Shown: positions 49,760 through 61,973, counted from the stretch's first letter. The stretch: 64,000 nt of DNA from Heliopora coerulea (GCA_030142905.1 JASJOG010000002.1:3947501-4011500), one strand, 5' to 3'. A program made the numbers and translations. Notes: a model not told the origin generated them from the sequence alone.

Positions 49760-49845
49760 CCAATCGGACATCATAATGTGAGCTTCCTGTCTCGTTTGAT
49801 TGAAGTACCTTATAAATACACCGTGCGGTTGAATTGAATCATTGG
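49760..49845 (+). promoter_or_regulatory. core promoter: CCAAT box, TATA box, initiator
   Basis: CCAATCGG (49760-49767) is a full NF-Y type CCAAT box. TATAAATA lies at 49811-49818 and an initiator-like TCATTG at 49839-49844. Taking the A at 49841 as +1, the TATA box is at -30 and the CCAAT box at -81, both textbook distances. The next 220 bp on the plus strand contain no ATG, consistent with a non-coding first exon. The nearest well-supported plus-strand gene is the hormone exon at 56053, whose own start exon follows a splice acceptor. Linking the two is inference. Confidence 0.6.
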
Positions 49846-50761
49846 ATCTCAGAACGCTGTTCACGACTGATAAACACTGGTCATTTTCACTTGAGGGGAG
49901 TTTTCTTCCGTATTTGGGATATTGAATTAGAAGCCTGCAAGAAGAACATCCACTAGAAAACAGTTAGATATAAGGTTGGTAGAAATAACTGAAGTTCTTT
50001 CACAATCGACTGACCGAGTTCTATAACATATTACAAACTAAATAGTGTGATACAGTATATTATGGTGTAGTTCCTTCTTCAGCAAACCTACCCTGCTTAC
50101 GTATATGCTAATCGCGAAGTTTGATCATCAACTTTTTCTGAACTTAAAACTAGCTCTAGTATTAAACAAGAATCAAACAAGCGGTTTAACGTATCTTTTT
50201 CACAAAGTTCAAGCCGTTTAACTCGAACAGATGTGTAGTGACAGATGTGGAACGTGTGGTTCCGTAATCTTACAAGCCTACAAGAGCGCGATTGAAGTCT
50301 GCCACCCAAACCCGCCTTTCTAGGCAGACTCTTTATTTAAGATATTTTCTCTTATGACGTTAAAGCAAGCCTTATCAGCCAAATACTTTCTCTTTCATAT
50401 TTTCGTAATGTATTTCAAATTTATTTGAATCGACCTTGCTTTACTGCTTTGCCTGCACGTTTCCCTTTTAATGACGCCAAATTCGATGGGATGCAGAGAA
50501 TCTGATATCGCCGGATGTTGCCCCTTCGGCTAAAAAAATTATGCTGGAGCTCTCATTATTTGTTTCAATTGTCATGACACATTGCCAGAAATAGCTCGCA
50601 GATAGTCGTAGACTGAAGCAATGTTGGTGATTCGTGAGTTTTACCGATTCTTACTAAAGTTCGCCTTGACTAACATGCAAACAATCTCCGGCACCTCTTA
50701 AAAACAGCTACATAATCCCTTGGACACATTTGATGAAGATGTCCGCTTGTGGGGTCTGCAG

Positions 50762-50860
50762 GTTATGTTGTTATACTGGTATCCCATATAATGACCTCTC
50801 CCACCGGGGAAGAAAAGATAACTTTGTCAATGTCCAACTCCAGACAAGAGAGTGGCAAAG
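50762..50860 (+). other. candidate internal exon, 99 nt
   Basis: An AG acceptor (ggggtctgcag) and a good donor (cagagtggcaaag followed by gtaaggaac) bound an open 99-nt segment. In the open frame it is a symmetric phase 1-1 exon encoding 'YVVILVSHIMTSPTGEEKIT' and 12 more residues. The acceptor has a poor pyrimidine tract and no partner exon was found. It may belong to the transcript from the 49.8 kb promoter, or be chance. Confidence 0.2.
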
Positions 50861-53800
50861 GTAAGGAACCCAGCTCGTATTTGTTTTTGATGTCTATTAT
50901 TCTATTTTTATTAGTCCTTAAAATTTTTCAATGTTTTAAAGCTTCTAACATGTCAGGTCTTTCCCGAAATATTATTAGATTGGCTTTGTCTAGTTTTGTA
51001 CGAAAACGTTTTCTGAATCGTAACGCGTCAAATCACATACGCCTACAACAGTTTATGCCTTCAAACGTTCATAGCTTCACAGCAGAAAGTCGCCTGGCTT
51101 ACCAATGCTACAAGAGTTTATATTTTACTTTTCATATTTTTCGATGTAACTGTTTCTGTTTTACTTATCCATGACAGTACATGCAGAATTCAAAATGACA
51201 TTAACAGCTTCAGCTATGCAAATTGCGACATAACTGTAGTCTAATGTCAATAAATTAACATTCTTTGCGAAGTAAATGACGGCAAACCCCACACCGAATC
51301 TTCTGGATGTGGAACGAAATGCTGTTTCACAAGATTGTGCTAAATGAAAATAAGGACTTGTATTGGGGAGTAGCGCTTGAAATCTATCGTATCAGCAGTT
51401 CTACTTATTTACCAAGCAGCTTCGAAATCGGGTCAGGTGCACTATCTGTCTTTCAATTTTTAACGGTATTCTTATACAGAAAGGGCGCACATGGCACTCC
51501 ACTTGATAATACTGACGTCATTCAGTTGGGCAATATCCTGCCAGGTTATATTCTTTTCACCATCCAACCGTTCAACGTCGTACGGCTATTCCAGCCCTGG
51601 GAATATCCAACGTTCCCACACTCGTCCCGAGATGAATAACCATTAGCCGTAACTAAGACAGTAGGATCCCCGCCTTGAGTCGTTCGTGTCAGTTTCAATT
51701 ACTTATTTACTAACGTGACCGAAGAATCAATGGATTTCGTGTAGGTTACACCAAAGATCTTTGGCGTGAGTTTTGAAAATGCTTGGCGTGGTGGTGTGAG
51801 AATGCGTTGTCTTTGGCGTACAGACCCTAATGGAGTGCCAGTTCGGCGGCCATGCATAGTGAAATCGGCAGACTTTGGCAGAATTCAGAAATGACCGTTT
51901 CGTCTTTCGTTAATTCGAAATAAACCCTGATCGATTGGCCAAGTTTCCAGTTCGGGGACTCAAACTGAGACCATCCTGCACCCCATCCTGGCTACGGGCC
52001 TGGCCGTGGCGTGATGCTCTAATGTTCGGCGTGCGTATTCCTTTTCGTTGTCGTACAGCTGAGAATAACTTTGCGCATCTTCGGCGTATTGTTTACACTG
52101 AATCCACCCTGGAGAATCACTTAATACCTGAGCAGGAATTTCACTGAAATATTAGTACTGACTAATTGCGTAACGTGTAGATGCGATTTAATGTCCAACA
52201 ATTAAATATGCGTTGAAGACAGCAATGGAAAACCCTGACAGAACGCGCTTACGTTATTGAAAAAAAAGACGATAAAGTGAAACCATTAGCGGTACATACG
52301 TTTGTTAAACGTACTTAGTGGCTACAGCTGTCACATCTGGAGCACTTACGATGTCCGCTGAATTTGCGGCATCTCACTTACAGTATCCGCTACATTTTAG
52401 TCTTGTAATATGTAATAAATATTGCCGATACATCAATCAGGAGAATCTCCTTTTCTATACCAGACTGGATAGGAGGAAAATATTATGAAATGCAATGTCC
52501 ATCCTGGAATATATGACATTTGAAGCAGGCAAAAAATTGAAATGGAAGGGCTGCGTTTCTAGTCAACTTTACCCGTAAGAAGAGCAGGATTCACGAAGGA
52601 GCATAGTGTTGTATGATCCTCACTTGAAAACCAAGGAATATTTTAGGAATTTTTTGTTGAGCGACAGTGGGAACATTTTAAATCTGATATCGCTCTATCA
52701 TGGTTTCACATGGTACTCACTGCATTTTTCCAAAGTAGGATACTTCATATTCATCTTATATTGACGTCTTCAACTCAATATCCAATTATGGAACCCAACT
52801 ACTTGAAACTCCGATTTTGTGTCACGAATAAAACAGCAATCAGAAAATGTTTCGATCACACTTGAAATCTCCTTCCCCACAATATTACGATGTTGTGAAT
52901 GGTAGTGGTCCGGTCTTCTTTCTTTTTACAACCTAACGACAGATCTATCTCTTTGCAGTTTTAAAACTGCTAAAAAAAGACAGTGACAACACACGCATCA
53001 TGCGGTAAAACCTTTCTTTGAAAAAACAAACACCATCAGATTAGCGGACACATGCTGCAGATTTAAAGTTGGAATCCGTGGCAAATTTTTTTATTAGATT
53101 TAAGTTTCACGTTAAACCATACTCCTAATGTCAGCTTGCTCAATTGGCTTTGTTGTGTTCAACATTATTTTCAAGTATTTTTTCCTGAAATACACACTTG
53201 CGGTCACATATATAAACCAAAGTTTCGTTTGATAGTCACAAAGTGAAACAATTCGTACCTGTTTTGATGCATAAAGTGTAAAAGTTACTGCTTATTCAAG
53301 ATAAAAACAGGCAGGAAGACATACCTAGAAAACTACTATGAATTTTTTTTTTTGTATTATCATCCTTAATTTCCTTATTTTTTTATTTTTTCCAACTGCA
53401 AATGTAGGGGTAAGCTTAACATTATTTCAAGACCAAGATATTCTGTTGTTACTTGTTTTATATCCTCGAAAAACCCCTGAGATTTTCCTGTAATCTTAGA
53501 ACTAATATCAACAATCAGTTAAGGGCGTTCTAATCAGTTTTGTTTTGAAAAATAGCAGCATATTTTGACTTGTTTAATGTCTGACTATTTAAGGCAATGT
53601 CCAGAATGATGTATGCTCTTTGGTACCTGCTGCTGCGAAAACAGTCGACATTCTTGGGAAGTTGATCAATGACTCCTACATCCCGTTAATAGCCTCTGAC
53701 TTGATAATTTTTCAGTGACCACGTATTTTTTTTGGCACTATCCACTAAACAATTCGTTTGACTAGTTAGGATTTATAAAAATGTCGCACAGTCCGCAACA

Positions 53801-54480
53801 ATCTTCCTAGGCCTTGCAGTGCTCGTACTCTGCTCCGATTCAGAACATCGAAATATCCCGGCACGAAAAACCTTATTGCTACTAAATATAGCCGAAGCAA
53901 AATAATTTTTAACAAATTAATTAAATAATCCCTTCTTAGTTTGACTTGTTGGCTGTGCAAATATCGAGTTGGAGATCTGTTTACGCGTCAGAAAATACTG
54001 ATCTTATCTTCTTGTTTTTGTCGAAAACAAACGAGGAATGCTCTCGTGAGTATCTCTGAAAAAGCATAGTTTTTACAAGAGCTGTTGTAGAAATCAACTA
54101 AACGAAATAGTTTTTAAGTCTGCATAAAGCCCGCGCAATTTCAGTGAAGGTAAAATTATAAGAGTTTATTTACGGCTTAACTGAAGTAAAATGCAATGTT
54201 TCTGAATTGCAATTATTTTTCGACTGTTTTTCATAATTCGGTCAATCCCAACTTATAAAACGTTAAGTTATAGCTATAATTTCTCATGCACTTAAAGTGG
54301 ATAAAACTCAAACACTGCTCGCAGTTGATTTTATCGCTTAATCGTCCGATAACGCGAAGGCGCGAGTTTAAACTCCGTTCGGATGAACAAATTTTTCGGT
54401 TGACTTTCCCATCGCATGACATGAAATTTTCATATTATGTTACCCTGACGACGATTCTGAAATGAAATTCAAATGCAACA
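50861..54480. other. intergenic or intronic sequence
   Basis: No supported gene. The ATG frame at 51307-51639 (110 codons) lacks a recognisable domain, and the minus strand under it is also partly open ('NITWQDIAQLNDVSIIKW'), suggesting a repeat remnant. If the promoter at 49.8 kb serves the hormone gene, this stretch is a 5' intron. Confidence 0.35.
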
Positions 54481-54489
54481 CTCTCAGGA

Positions 54490-54560
54490 AGTTCTACTGA
54501 GTAATTCGATAGAGCAGTGGTCTGATAACCAAACCGTGCAAGTTCAAAACCCATATGAGT
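54490..54560 (+). mobile_element. tRNA-derived SINE fragment
   Basis: 'attcgatagagcagtggtct' (A-box side) and 'gtgcaagttcaaaaccc' (B box) have tRNA-like spacing. A similar B-box-like block 'gcgcgagtttaaactcc' lies upstream at 54361-54377. Confidence 0.45.
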
Positions 54561-56052
54561 CAACACATGTATTGGTTGACTTTCGCAGTCTTGAATAAGT
54601 ATAGAATATTCTCTTTTATCTTTATCTTCGGTTGATTCTTCAATAGCCTAAAAACGTTAAAGTAGTTAATTCATTTGATTAGTTTGCGCTCAGAATTTTG
54701 TCTTTCCTATAAAAATAAAATCTCTGCATCGCCTGACTCCACCATTTGTGTGGTTTGTACAAACAGAGCAAACAGTAGAGTGTAGGAATACATGCAATGT
54801 TGCTATTTGACTGTTTCCTGATCACTCGTCGCTCATTGAAAATTCGTGGCGGTAAATTGTGCCCGTAGGGTCACCGATCAAATCAGATTACAGCGGAGCG
54901 TTTAACACGAACATAAACATAACAGCTGGTAGGAAATCGAAGATATGAAAGAACATCTGACAGCTTGCGCTATTGCGCAGTAAGAATTATGCTGTCTATT
55001 TTTGCGCTAGCGATCTCAAAGAAATTTCCGAAACGATAAGCCTTGCACCACTAACGATTGAAAGGCATGTATATATTTACCACCTCACGGTCAAGTAACG
55101 TAGTCAAATCTTGATGACAGTCCCCGTTGGAAACGCTTATAATGTTATTAAGTGTTTAAATTGAGGTGGACGCTTTCGTCGCTTGAAAGGTATGAAAAAG
55201 AGCCGTGTGAAAAAACAGTCTTGCACCGCGTGAATTGTTTCTCTGCAGACAAGAAACTCGACGGTTAATTATAAGCCGTGAAGATCTTCAAATAGAAAAA
55301 GTCTGTGCACAACGGAAATAAATGGCACCTCGTCGTGAACAATACTTATCACATTTACAACAAGTTTTGCAGCTGCCCAGTGGAAGTATTTGCTGTTCCT
55401 AGGTTCGGGTAAGCTGCATTTTTGTTTCGCGTCAAAGGTGGTTAAGTTTTTATAGAAGTGCCCGAGACGGTAATTTATTGCCAACTTGCATTAATTTGGT
55501 TGGTTCGTAAGAGCTAAATATTCAAGTGGAATAGTATTTTTAACAAAAAGGCTCTATGAGTCGATGTGACCTGATAAGGTATACATGAGCTGTTCAAGAG
55601 TCTTCGCAAGTTTTACAATGCTAACATAACTGGCAAACGTGAGTTTCAGTTGTTGGTATTTCAGCTTCAAACTGCTGATTTGGGTTCTTACTCGCGAGTG
55701 CCTTTTAATGATTTACTCACCCTGGCTTGTGGTTTTGAAGAGATACTTTCAGAAACACGCACGTTATCAGTCTGAAAAACATGTTCTTATATCAATTAAT
55801 CAGCCGCACCTAAGTGTTACTTACCAGTTTAGCCATATTGTTTTCATCAGGTCTATTGCTCTCGGCGTGCTCTATTTTGATAACTGCCAAATATTGTCGG
55901 ACAGCTGGCTCTTGAAATTTTGAGTGAAACCGTGATTGAGGTCTTCTCATTACACAAGTGATCTCTTCGAGTGAAACGTGCAGAGCACATCATTGTCATT
56001 CAAAACAAAGCTTATATCTATTCTTGTCTGCTTTTTGCTTCATTTTGAATAG
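54561..56052. other. sequence upstream of the hormone exon
   Basis: No gene is recognised. The frame at 55639-55923 has no recognisable domain. The last 35 bp before 56053 form a pyrimidine-rich splice acceptor, so at least the right part is probably intron. Confidence 0.45.
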
Positions 56053-56076
56053 GTCAACTGAAGACGAACATCTACA
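56051..56076 (+). other. splice acceptor and 24-nt 5' leader of the hormone exon
   Basis: 'ttcttgtctgctttttgctt' then 'cattttgaatag' is a clear pyrimidine tract plus AG. The exon starts at 56053 and reaches ATG after 24 nt without another ATG, implying at least one upstream non-coding exon. Confidence 0.65.
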
Positions 56077-56445
56077 ATGGTCAGTTGGAAGTGCACCACG
56101 ATACTTGCAATGTTTGTCTTGACAGTTTTATCCATCTTGCCAAGTGTCAGTGAAGCCAATCGAAAACGAAAACAGAGCTCACACTGCAAAACGCGAGGAG
56201 GGATTGCAATAATTAATCAAGATGGATGTCACAAAAAGCATGTTTTTGCTCACGGCTGCTACGGACGCTGCATATCATCAGCACGACCGCTAGCTAGCAA
56301 CAAAGGCCAGTTCGCCACTTCTTGTTCATGCTGTGCCCCAGTCGAATACCACAAACGGAAGAAGGTTGTGTTACTCTGCCATGGAGGTACCAAAAAGACA
56401 GTATCTATCCCCACTGCGACCAAATGCATGTGCCGGCCTTGTTAG
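56077..56445 (+). CDS. secreted cystine-knot hormone, bursicon/glycoprotein-hormone-alpha-like
   Basis: The product has 122 residues. Residues 1-27 form a signal peptide with a hydrophobic core (ILAMFVLTVLSIL), with likely cleavage after SEA. The mature part begins with a basic stretch (NRKRK) and has 11 cysteines at 37, 51, 61, 65, 83, 85, 86, 101, 117, 119 and 122. The C-x-G-x-C motif (CYGRC, 61-65) and the final C-x-C-x-x-C (CMCRPC) define the cystine-knot fold. The S-C-x-C-C block at 82-86 and the CMCRPC end are those of bursicon alpha and close to glycoprotein hormone alpha-2. Such proteins are secreted and act as dimers on leucine-rich-repeat GPCRs. No N-glycosylation sequon is present. 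The ATG is the first after a strong acceptor (AG at 56051-56052), so the whole coding region is in one exon with a 24-nt leader. The fold is firm; the exact subfamily is less sure. Confidence 0.88.
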   Translation: MVSWKCTTILAMFVLTVLSILPSVSEANRKRKQSSHCKTRGGIAIINQDGCHKKHVFAHGCYGRCISSARPLASNKGQFATSCSCCAPVEYHKRKKVVLLCHGGTKKTVSIPTATKCMCRPC

Positions 56446-56783
56446 AAAACGGTTGTTTACTTTTCATTGAGGAAGGGAACGGACAAGGATCTACAAGGAT
56501 CGTGATTTTCTTTTTGTTTGAAAACATCACTTCGCCTGACAAAAGACAAACATGCCATGTGGGATTTGCATGTAGAAACTGCTTTGGATACCAGAAGGCC
56601 ATTGATGAAATAAGTTTATCCCGATACAGAGTGGATGTGTAAATATAACCTTGGTTATGTGTAACAGAACATGTACATGTGAGCATGTTTTCATCGAAGA
56701 TTCGCCAGGTTCTTCCCAGCGTATTCTAGAGGAACGTATTCACCACAGCTTTACAATGACGCATTGCATGCTTGCAAGCATCA

Positions 56784-57087
56784 ATTAAAGATCGAACCGA
56801 CGATTAGTGGATAAACGTTGACTGGATATTTGCGGAAATAGATGAAGCGTTATTTGTCTTGATTAAAACCACTGTTTGGTTCTTTAGTTAGATCTTGGAT
56901 TCTTGCATTATTTGGATCTACGCTGCGGTTCACTGTGGAGTATGCAATCGCTGTTATGGAATAATTTATAGAATGTACGAGACAATTGCAAGACGGTGAC
57001 GGCAAATAAAGGTTTTTTTCACGTCCGAAGCATATGCACCAAAATCGTGACCGTCCCATAATCTAGAATGGAAAGTGAACTAATAAA
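56784..57087 (+). terminator. candidate polyadenylation signals for the hormone gene
   Basis: ATTAAA at 56784-56789, AATAAA at 57005-57010 (followed by a T-rich, GT-containing stretch), and AATAAA at 57082-57087. The middle one has the best downstream context, giving a 3' UTR of about 0.6 kb. Confidence 0.5.
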
Positions 57088-57141
57088 GTGGTGAGCTATT
57101 CAGGTTCATGCTACATGTCTTCATCTATTAAACAGTTAAAG

Positions 57142-57170
57142 GATATATATATATATATATATATATATAG
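57142..57170. repeat. (TA)n microsatellite
   Basis: A pure TA run of about 28 bp downstream of the hormone gene. Confidence 0.95.
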
Positions 57171-58920
57171 CTTTCAACAGTATAATAGAACGTATAGATT
57201 TATAAACGATTCAAGTCAGACACAACGCCCTGATGTACATACGCGACTCAAAATTACTTCACTAATAGATTTAAACAGTTATTAAGTTAAATATGAACTA
57301 ATGTCGGCAAAACTATGGCTGGATAGTTGGCAACGAAACCAACAATGGCAACAAAACCATCGAAGCTTTTGTAACTAAGTTCCAAACTTAATTTATGATT
57401 TTTAATATAAGACTAACATACGAGCCACAATGCCTTAATTAAGAATATACTCAAAGATTTTTCTTGTCGTGGTCTTCGTTTTATCCATTGTGAAAATGGC
57501 GGTGATTTCCAAGCACTTCATGGACTAAAAGCTATCCTAGATATGATATTTAAACTCCTCTTAACTGTTTCTTCGTGAGTAACATATACAGTGGATTCTA
57601 GAAAGATATAGTGGACTCATCATTCTCTCATCGTTCTGACTGAATTGTAAATCTTGCAATAACTTTTCTCTCATCGGAAAACTGGTAATTAAATTTCACT
57701 CTTTATGCTTTTGATTCATGAACGTTGCCATGAAATATTGCCCGGGAAAAATGCACATGTGAAATATCCAGTGGCAACTATTTAATATGCCGATTATTTT
57801 CCAGACAAGGTTTTGTGAATGAACTTGATTATCAATTTAGTTACCAAGTTTTGTCTATGTTTCGACCTATGTTTGTCCAAACATTTAATTATCTTTTGAA
57901 AAGACTTAAGTTTTATACATTAAACAATAAAATGAAATAAAATGAAAATTCTCCCGTTAGAAGGAGATGAATCTGCTGGAATTCCTTTTTAAATAATAAA
58001 GTCAAAATCTTGTCTCAAAAATGAAGTAAGATTAATGGCCAACCGTGTCTTTGCATGGTCACCCAGTGCTAAATCTATACATGGACAGTAATCAAAAAGT
58101 CATTGTTGCACATTGTTGCAGATTTGTAGGGGTAAGTTTTATAATTGTGCGGATGTTTGAGAATAAACGATTTAATTTCATCGCATCTTTGCGAAGGTGT
58201 GACTCCAAGGAATGCAAATAGAATTCAAAAATCCTTCTACTGGTTAAAAATGCAAATCAACAACTGGAAAGCTTCTTGATTGAGAAACATGTGCCAACGA
58301 AGGGCGCTGCTTGCCTGTAAAGTGTGGATATCGACCGTGAAAATATCGTAAACGCCATAATTCACAATGATATGTGGCCAATATAGAACAATAAGTACGG
58401 AGCATTACGACATGAAAGACAAACTATTTAGCCATGTAAAAAGAGCTTCTTTTATAAAAACTGTGGCGGCATTAACGTCGGAAGCGTAAAACGCCATCCT
58501 GTATAAAATATTACTGGAGAAATTTCAGATATCTGAGCCTCAACTGTTGTGAATTACAACCTCCTATCGACGTGCTGGTTGGCTAAATTGCTTGTGATAA
58601 TTTGATAACATCTCTACCATGCCTATAACTTCGGATTTTCAAATTTTTAGGAATATACTGTCCTAGTATCTATGAAAATGCGTTAACCTCAGACAGTTCT
58701 TCTGATAATAAAAAGTGGGTCGTGAAAACTAGTCGTCGGATGGCTGTCTGAGGTAAGTATACCCGTTTCGAACGAAGGCGGTGAGGCAAATGATTTCTCA
58801 AGTTACAGCTTCTCCACAAGAATATATGTATATCATGAGCCCTAAGTTGGGATTATGCAAACTGGGACACCAACAGTGAGAAACGTTACAAAGTATAGCT
58901 GTAACCATGTACAACTGATA
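57171..58920. other. intergenic sequence, nothing recognised
   Basis: No open frame of note and no recognised repeat. Confidence 0.4.
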
Positions 58921-59133
58921 TTAACCTTTTCGGTCCGAGACCGATTTCTATAATTTTACTCTGGCTCACCCCAGATGATTTTAATGGTCAATGAGAGACG
59001 TTCTAGAAAGAAAAGGTTAAGACTCTCTCAATTAACCTTTCTCGTTCAAAATCTGACTTTCATTATTCTGCTTTAGCTTACGCGAGGCGATTCTACTCGT
59101 CAAGGAAAGACGTTCCGGACTCGAAAGGGTGAA
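58921..59133 (+). mobile_element. two adjacent MITE copies of the GTTAACGCCAGACG family
   Basis: The first unit runs 58921-59020, from TTAACCTTTTCGGTCCGAGA to 'agaaaaggttaa', with inverted TTAA ends. The second begins TTAACCTTTCTCG at 59032 and ends 'ctcgaaagggtgaa' near 59133. Both hold the 'attttactctggct' and 'gattctactcgtcaaggaaa'-type core. They are well diverged from one another. Confidence 0.75.
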
Positions 59134-60220
59134 AATGAACTTGGAATATTTTTAGTCGTATTAAATGTTTCTTGGCAATTCTCATCAACAGATTGTCGTT
59201 GACACGACCGGCAACTTTCTACATTCTATTTGTTTTATGACTAAGTGTTGTAGTGAAGACACATAAATTAGCTGCGAAACGTCGAGGGTTAAACATGGAG
59301 GGTGATAAAGGTGTCCTAGTACGTCTTTATAGAGACTAAGTTCTTCTTATTGTTTTCAATGAAATTTGCTGTTGCAAAGGCACACCATCGTTGTCCCTAT
59401 CTTGTTCACTTTTACTCCTCAGTTACTCGCCATTGTGACGGATCACAACCGTGACAAATCTTTCAATCAACTGGTAAATTTAGTTTAATTCCTACTTTTT
59501 CCCGAGAATGGGTCATACTTTCAATTCTTTCGTCTAGTCAGAGGAAACTAGAAGGAAGCAAAAGTCTCGCCCAGTCTCGAATGTAAAAATCTAGAACAGA
59601 CAAGTAAACACCCAGAAAACTCAAATTATATAAAAATCTTGCTGAACATTCCGTGAGTAAGACACAACAGACAGTGATTAATGTCGATAACTTTTAATGA
59701 ATTTATTCCTCCTTCTATAGCTGATTTGGGTGAACTTTAAAATGCTGGTGGTATTGACAATCACATGCTCAAAAAATTTTTGTTATGAAGACACTTGGCT
59801 CTTGAGTTGTCGACTGTTAAATTAACAGAACTTCTTCATGATTTTATAAGTGAACCATCAAACTTATAAAGTTCATATCAGTGAGTTGTATATATGCAAC
59901 AAAGTATCATTGGCCAAACAAGTTGATAATTACATGGATGCCTCATTTTGCAGAATTTAGGATTTTCCTAAGAGAGGATGTCAAAAAATTCAATTAATCT
60001 CGAAAATTTTTATTCGTTTTTTGTTTTAAAAACCCTTTGCGGGAGTATTTGGTTGTTGGAAATCATAGAAAAGATTCCTGTATTTTGTACAATTGGCTTA
60101 ATTTAACCAACAAGATCTGGAATACATTTATTAGCTTTCCTTTTCATGAACGTGATTGATATAACTGTTCGACTAACGCAAAACTTGAAATCTTGAAATC
60201 TATGAAAGTACCATTAAGTT
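59134..60220. other. intergenic sequence, nothing recognised
   Basis: No supported gene, RNA or repeat. Confidence 0.4.
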
Positions 60221-60279
60221 ATGGTTGACCTGTCTATCTTGACAAGTTTCTGCTCTTTATTCTTTTCTATTCCTTATTT

Positions 60280-60557
60280 GATTCTGTATTCTATTCCATT
60301 CCATCCTATCCCATCCCATTCCATCCCACCCCACCCCACTTCTTTCACTCTACTCTGCTCTGCTCCACTCTATTCTATTCTAATCTACTCCACTCTATTC
60401 TAATCTAATCTAATCTAATTTAATCTAATCTCATCTGATCTGATCTACCCTATCCTGATCTATCCTACCCTATCCTATCCTATTCTATTCTATTCTATTC
60501 TATTTTATTTTATTCTTTTCTATTTTATTCTATTCTATTCTGTTCTATGCTATTCTA
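60280..60557. repeat. degenerate pentanucleotide array (TCTAT/TCTAA/CCATC)
   Basis: About 280 bp of 5-bp units that change progressively: 'ttccatccta', 'tcccaccccacc', 'tctactctgc', then 'ctaatctaatctaa', 'ctatcctacc' and 'tattctattctat'. The gradual unit drift suggests repeated local expansion. The open frame here is an artefact. Confidence 0.95.
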
Positions 60558-60738
60558 CTGTACATGGGCAGATTAACTGCTATACTTGATATAATATATG
60601 TAAAAGAGATCAAAATCTTGATATCTCTTCAGCTTCCGTCAAGCACCTACGAGCAAGTTAGTGCGGCATCTTCAAGCCCCCAAAATAATTCTTGGCAAGG
60701 GATGTGCCGCGTCAACCTTAAATTGTAATCCCTCTCGA

Positions 60739-60821
60739 GGGATTTTCCCTCAAACGCAGGATCCTGGGAGCCCCAAGACAATCTCTTCCAGTATAAATAG
60801 GTCATAAAGGAAGTAAAGTCA
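60739..60821 (+). promoter_or_regulatory. candidate inducible promoter: kappa-B site plus TATA box
   Basis: GGGATTTTCC (60739-60748) fits the NF-kappa-B consensus GGGRNNYYCC, inside a symmetric GAGGGATTTTCCCTC. TATAAATA lies at 60792-60799 and an initiator-like TCA at 60819-60821, 29 bp further. The kappa-B site would be at about -82. A possible first exon ends at a donor 'tactgtaagc' near 60877. Which gene it drives is unknown; the candidate exon at 61974 is the nearest plus-strand option. Confidence 0.4.
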
Positions 60822-61973
60822 TGGTTGGATCGTCACTTTCTGATACGGAGTTTGTTACAACTCTTTAATAGTTGTACTGTAAGCACAAATCACACGAAAG
60901 AGCTTGGATCAATTAAGCTATAAGAATGCATCTTATTAAAAGTCCCACTACGTCATCTGTTATAGATTCTTTCCTGAAAGTGTGAAACCACCAAATAAAT
61001 TTCTGTGAGAAAAAACCCCCAAAAAACACAGTGCTAATAGGCCTTTTGATGAAATGAACAGGAGAGTGTTCAACATTATAGCATATACCAATACTTTGTT
61101 TTCATGACGAACAATTTTATTTGAAATAAAGGTGACGAAGGTTATCCAATCATGAGAAACTAATAACGACAATATCGATGTGAGCTTTTCATTAACTCAA
61201 GGTCCATGAAAGTGGCTCTTATTATTTATGTAAAGATATGGACTGAAAGCTCTAACGTATGGACGACGAAGGGATTGTTTTTGGAGTAGTTTATTTATTG
61301 AGAAAACAATTCAAGAAGAGATACAGGATGTAATATATGCCATTGAACAGATATGGTATTCTTGAATTGTGTTAGAACTAATCACTGTGGCCGTCTGAAT
61401 TAAAACGCAATAAGCGAAGGGCTCCCTTATGTCAATTCAAAGAACATGTGGGCTACAGTTGGAATTCTGTTGATATTAAGATTTCTAGTGGACCGATCAA
61501 CAACTGAAATTCCGCAGTATCTAGGAAAATAATGAAAACTAAGCAATTGCTGAGTCTGAATAAAAAGCTCTAGCAGACACAATTCCACGTCAATCAAGTA
61601 TGAACACTGACAGGCTACAAATTAGATATCCATGACTGAAAACAAATGTACAACAAAAGTTCCCCTGTTCAGCATCTAGTTTTGGACGACGATGATCAAT
61701 TAACATTGGACTGTGAACGAGTAACCACCATACTAACGACTTGAACTACTTCATTACTTATTATATAATATGGCACATTAAATGAATGACAACGAAACTG
61801 AATCTGTGAAGACATGTACGTGACGACCTCTTTAAGAATAAACAAAATTATGGTGATGCATATCAAGTCTCAGCAAATTTTACCTTAAGAATGCCAGAAG
61901 GTTTCATGTGACATGGAAATTAAGATTAGCGATCTTTTAGCCAAGTGCATTGCATTTTTTTCTCTTTGCGCAG

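Noticed and set aside
51307..51639. 110-codon ATG frame
   Set aside because: No domain, signal peptide or splice context; the opposite strand is also partly open, as in repeat remnants.
56322..56686. Open frames overlapping the hormone exon in other frames and on the minus strand
   Set aside because: They lack signal, domain or splice support and lie within the coding exon and 3' UTR.
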